Source: Cokeromyces recurvatus (taxonomy: Eukaryota > Mucoromycota > Mucoromycetes > Mucorales > Mucoraceae). Taken from it: DNA of 64,000 bases. Each line of letters starts with the position of its first letter. The first letter of the stretch is position 1. The notes under the pieces are model-generated. The model was not told the DNA's origin. It saw only the letters and a list, made by a program, of their open reading frames with translations, and ran no database searches. The position numbers and the translations under genes were made by a program. Below are positions 1 to 10,429 of this stretch, piece by piece. The stretch lies in assembly GCF_025118155.1 (NCBI RefSeq), contig NW_026251415.1:1-64000 (forward strand), given 5' to 3'.

Positions 1-357
1 GAAATGGCTCTTCTGCTCGTCGTCTAGTGCTGTTAGTTTGGTATCCATAAAATAATAAGGAGGAATAGAAACTGAGATAGGTATATGACTGGATACAAGG
101 ACATTAAAAGGTAAATTATATGTATTTTTATCTACAAGCTGCCAATCTTTTGAATCAACGGATATCACATAAGTATCATCTATAATCGTCTTTACTACTT
201 TATTCATCCTTTCTTCGCCAATTAATCGCATATATGTCCATGAGGTTACTATAGATGACTGGATTTTACCAAATAGATTCGACTCTGCTTGTTGCCTATT
301 CAACATAAATGATTCTTTATCTAATTTAATCGATACATTGTATATAGTGTTATTCAT
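1..357 (-). CDS. Arrestin-like protein, N-terminal part (gene runs off the window)
   Basis: A minus-strand reading frame opens with ATG at 357 (protein start MNNTIYNVSIKL) and stays open for 119 codons to the window edge, so only the N-terminus is present. The middle reads like the N-terminal beta-sandwich of arrestin-like proteins: GKIQSS, a tryptophan, then a segment ending NLPFNVLVSSHIPIS that resembles the 'FPF..L...PSS' arrestin pattern. Fungal arrestin-like proteins are ubiquitin-ligase adaptors for membrane proteins. That role is inferred from the family and cannot be tested on 119 residues. No intron is needed within the visible part. The family assignment is tentative; the reading frame itself is well supported. 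Confidence 0.5.
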   Translation of the reverse strand, partial: MNNTIYNVSIKLDKESFMLNRQQAESNLFGKIQSSIVTSWTYMRLIGEERMNKVVKTIIDDTYVISVDSKDWQLVDKNTYNLPFNVLVSSHIPISVSIPPYYFMDTKLTALDDEQKSHF

Positions 358-993
358 GTTTCGTAATAATATCTACTCTAGCAATAGAATTTTAATATGT
401 ATATGTATATATGTTTTTATGTACGCGTATAGCAATATATATTATTATTATTTTGGGTTTTAGTGAATAATTATTATTTATTACAAATAAAGCAATAGAA
501 AGGAAAGAAGAAAAAGAAGAAAAAGATAACTATTTATATATATAATACATATATTTATACAAACTACTTTCCCCTTCCCTTCCCTTCCCTTCCCTCCTCC
601 CCCCAAACCCCCCCGAGTGAGCGAGAAAAAGAGAAGAAGGAAAGAACAAGCAAGAGAAGGAACAAGGACAAGAGTCATTTTTTTTTTTTTTTTTCACATG
701 AAGCGAAACACTATTATTATTTTGAGCCATTTGTGTATGATTAAATAACTTTATATTTTTTATAACCGGATTTATACAATAAAATAATAATATCAACACT
801 TTATCGAGTTATATTTTATTTATTTGTTTATTTATTATTTATTTATTTATTTTATTTTATTTTTTATTTTTTTTTCTTTTTTAATAAAAATAAGGGTATA
901 ACAATAATGAGGTATTTTGCGCTATCATTATATTCAGTCTATATAGTTATAAAACGCATTATCTTCATTTAGTATTGTCATGGAGAATAACGG
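358..993. other. Intergenic, low complexity
   Basis: This stretch lies upstream of the arrestin-like gene and downstream of the acidic ORF. It holds a pyrimidine/purine-asymmetric tract at about 567-615 (CCCTT repeats followed by C runs), poly-T at 679-694 and TTTA repeats at 815-870. Small ORFs across the C/T tract are compositional only. I see no gene. Confidence 0.6.
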
Positions 994-1575
994 TTATTTT
1001 TTGTGTCCTTGTTGTTCCATCATATATAATTTGGCTTCTTCTTCAGACATGTCCAAAAGCCTTGCAGCTTTATTCATATTAGATGTTCGTAGCACTTTGT
1101 TTCCTTCCGTCATTTCAAGAACAGTTAAATCTAACCCCATATGATCTTTGTAATTAATCTTATTATCTTCATCTTCACTTAATCTAATAATGGGTCGTAT
1201 CGTTTTAATTGCAAAGAGGTCTTCATTCTTATTATGTTCAATATGTATGTCTTGGTTCTTTTTTAATAAAGGTCTTTTTCTTATCAATACAGAACAACAG
1301 GAACTTGTTCTTTTTAACCTATAGCCTGGGATCATGATACGTGCTATTAAAATCCAGGTACGTCTCAATTTACGTGTCACCAAAAGATAGAGACGATACG
1401 TCTTCCAATGATGATAATGTCTGAACGATCTTTTCCTTACACCATTGCTATAATAATCAAAATAACAATCTGAGTCTGAGTCGTACATTTCATCCTCCTC
1501 CTCCTCCTCCTCCTCCTCTTCTTCTTCTTCCTCATCTGAAAAGAAATTGTTATGTTTGTATGCGTCATTTAACAT
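994..1575 (-). CDS. Hypothetical acidic/basic protein, 193 aa
   Basis: A single-exon frame runs from ATG at 1575 to a stop at 994. Residues about 13-28 are an almost pure glutamate run (encoded by a CTC/CTT repeat at about 1494-1530 on the plus strand), followed by D/S-rich sequence. A strongly basic region comes next (RKRSFRHYHHWKTYR, RKLRRTW), then an ordinary-looking C-terminal half ending in EEEAKLYMMEQQGHKK. I do not recognise a family and no catalytic motif is visible. The well-behaved C-terminal half argues for a real gene rather than a repeat artefact. An acidic patch beside a basic patch is common in nuclear or nucleolar proteins, but that is only a guess. Confidence 0.5.
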   Translation of the reverse strand: MLNDAYKHNNFFSDEEEEEEEEEEEEEDEMYDSDSDCYFDYYSNGVRKRSFRHYHHWKTYRLYLLVTRKLRRTWILIARIMIPGYRLKRTSSCCSVLIRKRPLLKKNQDIHIEHNKNEDLFAIKTIRPIIRLSEDEDNKINYKDHMGLDLTVLEMTEGNKVLRTSNMNKAARLLDMSEEEAKLYMMEQQGHKK

Positions 1576-1919
1576 AGCAGAAGTTAGATATTCAATCGTT
1601 GTTAAATTGAGCTTAGCTAAATATATATTTTGTGGAATGAGGCATTAATTATATATAGTTTCAAATATGATCTGTTTTCTTTTTGTTATCTCTCTCTCTC
1701 TTTTTATATATCTTACTTACCAAGCTTTATATGGAATAATAAGAGTCTTGTAATAGAAACAAATGAAATAAAAGCTATTAGAGTAATCAATACTGTAATT
1801 GAGATGCAGAGTAAATAAAGTTGGTTTAAATTATTATAATCATATGTAAACTGCTGTTGCTTCTCTTTTATCGTTATATTAAATACTTCGAATGCTAAGC
1901 AAGCAATATGTAAAGGCCG

Positions 1920-2930
1920 TTAACTTATATTATCTTTCAATACATCATTCTCTATTACATTACCATGAATTATAAAAATATGTTTATCATAAAAGCAAGT
2001 CCATAAAACATGGAATGCTATACATGTATACCATAATAAAGCAAGAAATGCAGAAACGATTAGAGTTAAGAATATCCTATTCACCATGTTAGAAAAAAAA
2101 AGGGATCTCCCATCTTATTCATGTATATAAATAAAACTCACTTGTAGTTGTTCTTTCCTATACAGCAGTTTAACCATTTGCAGTGATGATCCATTTGATC
2201 TACACATTTATTACACACCTTACAATGTCGAGTACTTTTTGATCTATTAAACGTATACATATATATATGTATGTATGTGTGTTTTTTAAGTGAGCTTTAA
2301 AATGTTTCAAGTTTAAATACATTGTTAGTCTATTTACACTTTAATACGGCATATATTGCAAATACTGGTAACACTATCTATAACTGGTATACCGTATCTT
2401 CTAACATAAGATTGACTTCGATTCACATGTGTACGTTGATTAGCTACAATTGGATCTTCTGTTTCAATTATTGATGTACATATGCTGAGAATCTTTACCA
2501 TTGTGGTAAGTCCGAACATAATGTAATGGCATTGAGTTAAGGTTATATTTTCATGCCAGAATGACAATGAAATGTATAATGATCTTATTTTATATATAAA
2601 TGGTTATTTTTTTTTATAAAAAAAAAAGGATATAATACTCTTCCAAGAGGTTAATGGATTCTCGTATGGAACATTTAAATCAATCCAGCTTTTATAAATG
2701 TCTTTTATAGGCATGTCGTTTGTTATATTAATATCAGCATATTTTGTTGTTGTAAAATAAATCAAGAAAAAGAAAAAAACACCATCGAACATGATTAAAC
2801 AGATCCATTGCAAGATTAGGTATGTATCGATAGGCACTTGATAACCATGCCTTCTATACCAATCATTTCTTTCCCAAGCATATGTGATACCTGAGGTACG
2901 TTTAATATTGAATAGTGAAAATATGCCCAT
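1920..2930 (-). CDS. DHHC-type palmitoyltransferase (multi-exon)
   Basis: This is a protein S-acyltransferase of the DHHC zinc-finger family, a membrane enzyme that attaches palmitate to cysteines. Exons read on the minus strand are 2930..about 2632, about 2570..2338, 2243..2142 and 2076..1920. The last two junctions are clean: GTAAAT...ATAG joins CNICRIKV to [13 protein letters not shown], and GTGAGT...AATAG joins GKNNYK to IFLTLIVSA. The cysteine-rich domain is complete (CxxC, HCxx[13 protein letters not shown], then a C before GKNNYK). Two hydrophobic helices precede it and one follows. The protein ends soon after the last helix, with a short tail. The junction between exons 1 and 2 does not keep frame with any GT donor I can find. 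A poly-T/AG acceptor just above the ATG suggests a possible further upstream exon. Confidence 0.8.
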
Positions 2931-4426
2931 TAATAGTCCCTAAAAAAAAAAAAAAAAAAAGGAAAGGAGAGGAAAAAAAAAAAAAAAGATCAAATAATAA
3001 GCTTACAAGCAGAGAGATCTGCTTATTATTTAAGGAGATAATAATAATAATAATAATAAAAATATAAAAGGGATTGTGTGAAAGTGATTTGATAGAATAA
3101 GGGGTAAAGATGGAAATAAGCTACTGTTTTTTTTTTTTTTTTTTTTCCGAGTTGTGTAAAGTGAATAGTCACACAAAAGAAATAGCCATTTAAGCTTTTG
3201 AGAAGATATTATCTCAATGATTCTAACTACCGATAATAGTAACGATCCTATTTAAAACTACATTTACACCATAATATAGAATTATCATCTTTTATCTTTA
3301 TTTTATTTCTTGAAGAAAAGACATATAACCTACAGATAGGTATAATGCTATATCAACAAAATACCTTTCTTTGGTAATAAATATTTCAGAGGATTAAAAA
3401 AAAAAATTGAATTTTAGTATATATATAAAATAGTTGTCTGGCTTAGAACAAGTAAAATAGACAGCAGTAACTATTATGTCTGAATATAAACTAAAGTGAT
3501 ATAATAGTCCAAATTATAGCTGTAGACTCTTTTCTCTTTTATAAAATAGTGCATACCAATAATCAAAATGGTAAAATATATACCAAAAGGAGAATACTCA
3601 TTACTCATTGTTGCGATAAAATAAAATGTCACCTCTTCTTTCATAGTGGATTTATGATATAATTAATATAAAGAGAAAACAATATATAAAACGAAACAAT
3701 ATATTTATAACCAGTAGTTAAAATGCAGCTTTTTTTTTTTTTTTTTTTTATCTTTCAAAATTCGCTTGTTTCAACTAAAGTATATGTTAAAAATGAATGT
3801 AAATAATAAAAATACTAAGAAATATTATCAATCTATGTAATAGTAGCATTAATAGTAAAATAATCCAATTCATAAATAATATAAAAGTGAGATAAATATT
3901 ACATATAATATCTCTCGGTATGAATTATACAAAGTCTATTAGTAAGGATACTTCTAAAGGGTTTTATATTGTTGTATATATCTTTTAATAAAAATCCATT
4001 TGGTACGGGTAATTGTTATAATAATTTCCGAATTTGCCTATTCCTGGTAATACCAATTTGTTTTATCTTGTTTCTCTATAAAGTCAGTTAATGAATTATA
4101 TACTACGCCTCTCCTAAAAAAATAAATCACGAGCAGCTGCTGTTGTCACATATTATAAATAGATAGTTACGACTCTTTTATCTTTTAAGAGATTAACCAA
4201 TCATATAGCATAATAAATGAAACCTATTAAATATGGTGGTCGGAATAATGCAAACAATCGTACAGTCAGGCTTATGGAAATTGGCCTCAAGTCAAAAATA
4301 AATGTCTGCTTTTGATTTTTTTTTTTTTGTCTCGAGTTTAGATTATTTTTGGCGGTTTGTCTAAGAAAAGAAAAAAGAAAAAAGGCACAACTTTTCCAAT
4401 TAAAATTAGCTGGAATATCATATTTA
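2931..4426. other. Intergenic, no gene seen
   Basis: About 1.5 kb of AT-rich sequence with several poly-T/poly-A runs (for example 3127-3146 and 3731-3749) and ATA repeats near 3042-3062. No ORF has family similarity or codon structure. A short 5' exon of the DHHC gene could lie at the left edge. The right end abuts a TA dinucleotide and the transposon-like terminus at 4427. Confidence 0.5.
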
Positions 4427-5912
4427 CAGTCATTTCAGAAAGTGAAGTCGCTGATTTTGAGTTCAATGTCGTGTGCAAAAAAATTGTGCATCCAACAATA
4501 ATGTCGATTAATTCAAAAATAAGGTTGTGCTCACGTGCCATGAACCTCGTTTATTTTTAGTTGTCACTTAGTAATTATCCAATTAAATTTCTTAAAATAA
4601 AGGGGGGGGGAAACGAATTTCTGTGTCTATTTTACTTCTTATTTTACAGATATTGAAGATGAATACACAATTTTTTTTTATAAAGATGGACAAGGGCACG
4701 TTATTAATGAGGAGCTATTCGCTATTGAAACAATAAGTTCTCGTACTCAGTTTCTAATGGATAAACCCTCGGAAAGACCTAACCCTGTAATGCATCCAGT
4801 GATGGATAAGAAGAATAGTGAAGATATTGATATGAAACTATGCAACAAGCGATGCTATACGATTTACTCTGATAAAGACAAGATTAAATTTTTTTCATTT
4901 ATTTTTCATCAAATGCTTGAAAGTTTCTGCTGCTGCAAGGCAATTAGGTATTCATATCCGAGCAGCACAAAGATGGGTCAAACGTTATTACGAGGGTCCT
5001 GAAAGCATCTTTGAAAAGAAAAATAAGTCAGATCGGCGTTGTATTCTTGGAGGGGGGGGAAGAGCATAAACAGTTTCTTTTAAATTATATTGATGAGAAC
5101 CCTTCTACTGTTGTCAATGAAGTGGTGGAAAGTTTGAAACAAAAAAAAACTTTGAAGGCCTCAATGTTTCTTGTAATACTAATTACAACTTCATGACAGC
5201 TCGGTGTAATCTGTCAATTAAGCGAGCATAGCTTCATCCTGTGGAAAGGAACAGTGAGGAAAGATATGACTGGGTCCAAAAGTGGCAGCAAACTGACCTG
5301 GATTTCACAACAAATTGTGTTTTTCTTGATGAATCAGCTTTTCACATTAATTTGAAACGAGGTATGGCTTGGTCAAAGAAAAGCGCTCCTGCAATAGCTA
5401 CAGTGCCTACAACGAAAGCAAACGCATCATCGATTTTAGGTGGAATATCTGCAAATGGCTTAATTAATGTTAGCTTGTGAGTTCCAAAGCGTATCAAAAA
5501 GAGAAAGCTTGAATGTGCGCCTGATGGTTATAGCATAGTGACAGTGACAGGCCATTATCTAAGCTTTGTAAAGGTTACTCTTGACTAAATGAACAAGTGT
5601 CCCAAAATGAAGGAACATTACCTTGTCATGGATAATGCTCCTATTCACAACTCAGCAGACATGAGTAAGTATATCAATTCACGAGGATACAGATTCGTAT
5701 ATCTTCCTCCATATTCTCCTGAACTAAATCCAATTGTGCAGTTCTGGTCAGTTATCAAAACTAAAGTTAAGCGAAATAAATTTTTGAAAAAAGAAACGCA
5801 AATGACTAGAATTAGTGAAGCATGCGATAGTTTGTATTTGAGTGATTTCAAAGGCTTTGTTTCTCATTCTGTCAAATGCTTTGATATATGTTTAAATAAG
5901 GAGAGATTGTGA
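4427..5912 (+). mobile_element. Degraded Tc1/mariner-IS630-type transposon with broken DDE transposase
   Basis: The left end begins CAGTCATTTC directly after a TA dinucleotide, the insertion signature of this superfamily. Transposase pieces follow in order: an N-terminal segment at about 4640-4990, a helix-turn-helix-like stretch at about 4910-5030 in another frame, then the DDE domain at 5241-5912. The first aspartate is in VFLDESAFHI and the second in YLVMDNAPIH. The motif normally reading NPIEQFW is NPIVQFW here, so the catalytic glutamate is lost. In-frame TGA (5478) and TAA (5586) stops and at least two frameshifts break the gene. Related fragments occur at 19957, 22200, 31990 and about 34260. 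I found no matching right-end inverted repeat. The element is dead. Confidence 0.85.
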
Positions 5913-5919
5913 AGGGTTT

Positions 5920-5921
<2 letters not shown>

Positions 5922-5958
<37 letters not shown>
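5922..5958. repeat. Poly-T run (37 T)
   Basis: An uninterrupted T run directly follows the stop region of the dead transposase and precedes the unknown ORF at 6014. Its length may not be reliable in the assembly. Confidence 0.9.
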
Positions 5959-5960
<2 letters not shown>

Positions 5961-6013
5961 GTAGACTGTTTATTTCTTATTGTCATCTTTTTCTTTAACG
6001 TTATTTTCCTATC

Positions 6014-6295
6014 ATGATTACTATCAGTAGAGAACAAGCAATCTGTATGTTTTACTGTCAGCCCTATAATGAATCAAATATCTCTAAACTTTCCAAGTTA
6101 ATTGATAACGTGGAGAATATTGAAATCTGCTATTCCTATGACCCCACTGAGCCAATGCTTATTTCTCTCAAAACCCTTCACACTAAGTCCTTCAAATACC
6201 ATCAATATCCTGCTTTTCTGGAAGATTGCAAAAGGGGTAAGGATAGCAATCAAGCTAATAGATTAGAAAAAAAAAAGAACAATTTATATAAATAA
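6014..6295 (+). CDS. Unknown small ORF, 93 aa (copy 1 of a facing pair)
   Basis: ATG at 6014 opens a 93-codon frame. I recognise no family. What makes it notable is a second copy on the opposite strand at 7538-7691. Residues about 5-50 align almost throughout (REQAICMFYCQPYNE..., then SKLID, ENI, IC.SYD and EPMLI) with mostly conservative changes, the pattern of sequence once under protein-level selection. The C-terminus decays into lysine/asparagine-rich sequence and differs between copies. It sits beside the dead transposon, so it may be a fragment of another mobile-element gene or of a duplicated host exon. I could not extend it through plausible introns. Confidence 0.35.
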   Translation: MITISREQAICMFYCQPYNESNISKLSKLIDNVENIEICYSYDPTEPMLISLKTLHTKSFKYHQYPAFLEDCKRGKDSNQANRLEKKKNNLYK

Positions 6296-7331
6296 TTTTT
6301 ATTACAAATAATAAACTTTTTATTTTGATCGTTGAGCCGACTTGCTCTTACATTCAAACTTCTTTAATGTATCCCTTTCATTTAACACCTGACTTCTTTT
6401 GTATGTCTATACATTGTTGTCAGCTGCTATATTATCTATTATTATTAATTCTAGGTTTGGATGCAGCCTATTGCAAAAAATAGATAGTTAATGAGCTATT
6501 CTGCTTTCATATAGATTTGTAACTATCCGCTTACTTTAGGAATTCATACAGATCATTACAGTTTGTTGTCAAACCAGCATAATTCAATGCGACTAAACAA
6601 CTTTCTCAGTATTTGTGATGAATTTTATCATGTCTATATAGTCAAAATAAGTAATCTATTAATTTAGATATATACCAAGTGTCACTGATTTGCTTACCCT
6701 GAGTGTCTCCTTCTGCATGCAGATTTTTATATATTTCACTCCTTTTTTTTTAATCCCTTTTTGTTAACTGGTCGTTAGCTTGAGAAATATAAGGAATGAA
6801 AACACGATTAACTAGTGATCTCTCCTTCAAACGTTTATACATGAGGTTTGGTTTAGTAGCCTGGTTCTAGTTTCATCATCTTCATCACCCTTCGACTTTC
6901 TAGCATAGCCTATCATTGTAAATCCCTGCTCCTTCAATGTTCAAATCTCTGTTTGATGGTCATTCAACAAGAACACTATTCTTTCAATCATTTTCACTAT
7001 ATAGTTTTTTTATTTTTTTTTTTTTTTTTTTTTTTTTTGGAAAATTAATTTCTTAAATTTTCTTATCTAACATTTGTCTTATCTTACCAAAGTATTCTTT
7101 TTTTTTAAGACAGATAAGCGTCTCACAGAGGTTGTAGTGTTACTGACAGAGTGTTTTTCTTTTTGGTTGAACACCAGTTTCCAAACCAAATGGCACTCTT
7201 GTCCTTGAATATTTCAGTATATTGTCATAGTACTGAAAATATATCACCGATTGCTAGACTTTTCGATTCATTATTGGGATCATAAGGGAGGAAGCAAGTA
7301 TTCAAAAACTGAACGATATGTTGTTCTGTTG
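6296..7331. other. Spacer between the two facing ORF copies
   Basis: No gene recognised. It contains poly-T at about 7009-7038 and otherwise looks like ordinary AT-rich intergenic DNA. Confidence 0.5.
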
Positions 7332-7362
7332 CTATATAAAAGACACAAAATTATAAGTATTA

Positions 7363-7396
<34 letters not shown>

Positions 7397-7691
7397 CAGA
7401 TTTTTTCTTTTTGTGATCTTTACTGAGAAGTATCTTATTTTCATGCAGTTCTTCCTGTTCAGCCTCAGATGAAATCACATCTCTGCTAATATATGTCTTG
7501 AATTTGATTGAATTTTGATTTATTCTTAACTGACAAATGAGCATTGGCTCGTCGATGTCATAGGAATGGCAAATATCAATATTCTCCATATCGTCAATCA
7601 ACTTTGAGAATTTAGAGACGTTTGTCTCATTGTAGGGTTGACAATAAAACATACAGATCGCTTGTTCTCTGTCTATAATAATTTTAACCAC
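7332..7691 (-). pseudogene. Second, diverged copy of the 6014 ORF (opposite orientation)
   Basis: This minus-strand frame lacks an ATG at the start of similarity (it begins with GTG) and carries the same block as the 6014 ORF: DREQAICMFYCQPYNE, SKFSKLID, ENIDIC, EPMLI. After that the frame runs into unrelated sequence and a CA/TA microsatellite at about 7363-7396, so the lower part is not a real protein. The two copies face each other about 1.4 kb apart. That fits either an inverted duplication or two insertions of one element. It is best treated as a relic. Confidence 0.45.
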
Positions 7692-8161
7692 ATAGATATC
7701 AAGTATATTTACATTTGTATAAAAAAAAATAATTAATAAAATCCTACAACAAAAAATATATCTTCTTCTATTACTGTTCTGCTGAATGTAAATTTATAAA
7801 AAATAACTTTATACAAGTTAAACTGGGGTAAACTAAGAATAATAAAAATACGCGTAATAATTGATTTTACTCAAAGTAAACAAAAGACATGAATATTTCT
7901 AATTAAACTGTTATTCTCTTCCATGGTTGCGCCATCAGATATAATTTATCATCATTCTTATACACAAAATATATAAATACCCTTACAACTGGATTAGATT
8001 AATTCATCTTTAATCTTTATAAACCTTATTGACAACTCTCAACGTACTTCTTCTATCTGTTTTATTTTATTTCTTAATTACATTTTATCATATTCTTACC
8101 TGTAAACCACAACAAAACTACTACTTTATATAAAATATAGTATATGTTTTTTTCACGATAA

Positions 8162-8373
8162 ATATTTTTTCTTTTACAATGATTAACGACTACTGCATTG
8201 TATATAATAAGTAGATTTGAAAAAAAAAAAAAAAAAAAAATTGTTGACAAGATAAGCTGAAAATATAAATTACTAATTTGATTCAAATACCTGAAAGAGA
8301 CTGGAGAAACAAAATAAAATAAAATTGGCCCTGAACAAAGTCACTGAAAAAAAAAGGGTATTATATTCTCCTT
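8162..8373 (+). repeat. Left arm of a long inverted repeat
   Basis: The reverse complement of this 212-bp segment matches 9560-9775 almost base for base. The differences seen are one substitution in GTGAC/GCGAC, a CCC/TCT change and different poly-T lengths. The high identity implies a recent origin or gene conversion between arms. Confidence 0.9.
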
Positions 8374-9559
8374 GAAGCTCAATAGAAGAATGAATTTATA
8401 GTCGAACACAGCTCTCTATATACTTATTCTTTAAGTATCAATATAAAATCGATATTCTTAAAATTATGGTCACGCTAATTTGAATATTTGTCTAAAAGTA
8501 TGAATTTATTAAATGTTTCAACACTTGAAATAAGTTAAATCTTTCACTTTTTTTTTTTAAGTGTGATCAATTATTAGTCTTCATAATTTTGTACTTTATA
8601 CTTATCATTTCTCTTCAATTGTGATTTTTAAACATAGTATACAACTGAATATCCTTTTTCTATTTCATATTCATGACTATAATTTATGATTGTACTAAGC
8701 ATAAGGGTAAATAAGAATAAATGCGGGTCCTTTCCAAAACAATTGAATGTTTAATATGCCTATTCCTGTTCTATTTTTTTTTCTATATAGGAAGATGTGT
8801 TTTGAAGATATCTATTTTTTTTTTTTTTTTTGTACACTATAAATAAAATAGCTGCTTTGATTTATTTAGCATGAGATTGATGTGCAAGTTGGCAGTACCA
8901 AGTATAATTTTCATACGCAATATTATTAGAAATAACTTCTGGTGAAAATGAGTAATTCATGAAACGTATAATTTGCATCCCAATTATTTTTAAGAAGCAG
9001 TTAAATGGAAAAATGAACTAAATGATATTGTTTTAAATAGTATCCTTTATTCAATTCTGACTTTACGTTGTAAATGCTCAGATGATGAAAAATACCAAAG
9101 TGATGATAAATATATTGTTTATGTGTATACAGATCAGAAATTAAATCTAAATAAAGGCGACTAGAGTTGGCTTTCAAGGTCTTCCAATTAACAAATACCT
9201 ATTACATATAGTTATTTTTTTTTCCTTTTGTAATAAAGAAAGAAAGATGAGGCTCTTTCATACACTTCCAATAATTGCAGTTATATTGGACAACACATGA
9301 AACGTATAGTCTTCATGCCATATATACATATCATATCTGATCAGAATACACTTTAAGACGAAACGATTTGTACTCTTATAAAACAAAGGACAGTATTATT
9401 AAAATCCTTGTTTCAAACTTGAATCCATTATAGATGCATCTATTCTAGTATCATTCAAAATGTCTAACACAATCTAAACAGTTACGATTTAATACGATGC
9501 AATAGCACAACAAGATATAACCTAATAGTCTTTATCTAGACGATTTTTTTTTCTTAAGT
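8374..9559. mobile_element. Interior of the inverted repeat, with a possible RNase H-like remnant
   Basis: About 1.19 kb lies between two near-identical inverted arms. On the plus strand an open stretch from about 8997 to the stop at 9162 includes DDKYIVYVYTDQKLNLNKG. This loosely resembles the first strand of retroelement RNase H domains (hydrophobic residues, then YTDGS). The canonical GS is replaced by QK and no further motif follows, so this is suggestive only. Two related phrases, ATGAAACGTATA near 8959 and near 9298, hint at an internal duplication. I see no intact gene. Confidence 0.3.
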
Positions 9560-9775
9560 AAGGAGAATATAATATCTTTTTTTTTTTTTTTCAGCGACTT
9601 TGTTCAGGGCCAATTTTATTTTATTTTGTTTCTCCAGTCTCTTTCAGGTATTTGAATCAAATTAGTAATTTATATTTTCAGCTTATCTTGTCAACAATTT
9701 TTTTTTTTTTTTTTTTTCAAATCTACTTATTATATACAATGCAGTAGTCGTTAATCATTGTAAAAGAAAAAATAT
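9560..9775 (-). repeat. Right arm of a long inverted repeat
   Basis: Partner of 8162-8373. The outer boundary is sharp: identity stops within one or two bases at 9775 and 8162. The inner boundary fades after the shared AAGGAGAATATAATA. Confidence 0.9.
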
Positions 9776-10429
9776 CGAAAATACCTGCCAAATTTTAAAT
9801 CTCAGTTCTTGTACCAAAAGTAGATTAAAAATCCATACCATCTAATTAAAGTTTCGGCCTTTAAACTGTAACAAATTACTGTCAAATCATTTAAAATGAG
9901 TCATGTGCTATATAAAACAATATATTTCACTTATTTTATAAAAAAAATCAAAACAAAAAAAACAAAAGCTTTTTTTTTGGTAGATAGCGTGCCATTTGTG
10001 AAATGCATACATAAAGCAAAGATAGATTTTATTATTCTTCTAATTCAAGTAACTTATACTAAAATGAATAATAAGTCTAAATGTGTAAATAATTATACAC
10101 TTATAAAGTCACACATCAGCTTTATTGAGTTACTGTTTGATAGATAAAAACAACTCCTGTATACTTTAATTGGATTAAATTTCCTTATTGGGAAAGTCAA
10201 TGTGGATCGTGCGAAAAGTAGGAACCATTGTGCGAAAAGAAATTTGATGATTCAATTGGCATATTTTTACCTCCGATAGTTAAATCAAAATAAATAAATA
10301 AATAAAGGTAATAAATATAATACAGAAGTATAATCATATTGTCAATAATATTAATACCGTTTTTTTTTTGAATAAATATATCTTTTAATTTTTATATATA
10401 TATACTGTCATTAATAGGCGTATAAAGAT
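9776..10429. other. Upstream region of the OPT gene
   Basis: AT-rich sequence with no recognisable gene. An 83-codon ORF at 9896 has no family features. AATA repeats at about 10290-10306 and TA-rich sequence just before 10430 may belong to the OPT promoter. Confidence 0.4.

Noticed and set aside
481..799. Overlapping small ORFs on the minus strand
   Set aside because: They run through C/T-rich low-complexity sequence and have no protein-like pattern.
7363..7396. CA/TA repeat read as part of a protein
   Set aside because: It is a microsatellite outside the region of similarity between the two facing ORF copies.
9896..10147. An 83-codon ORF upstream of the OPT gene
   Set aside because: No family features, no introns or context, and composition like the surrounding intergenic DNA.
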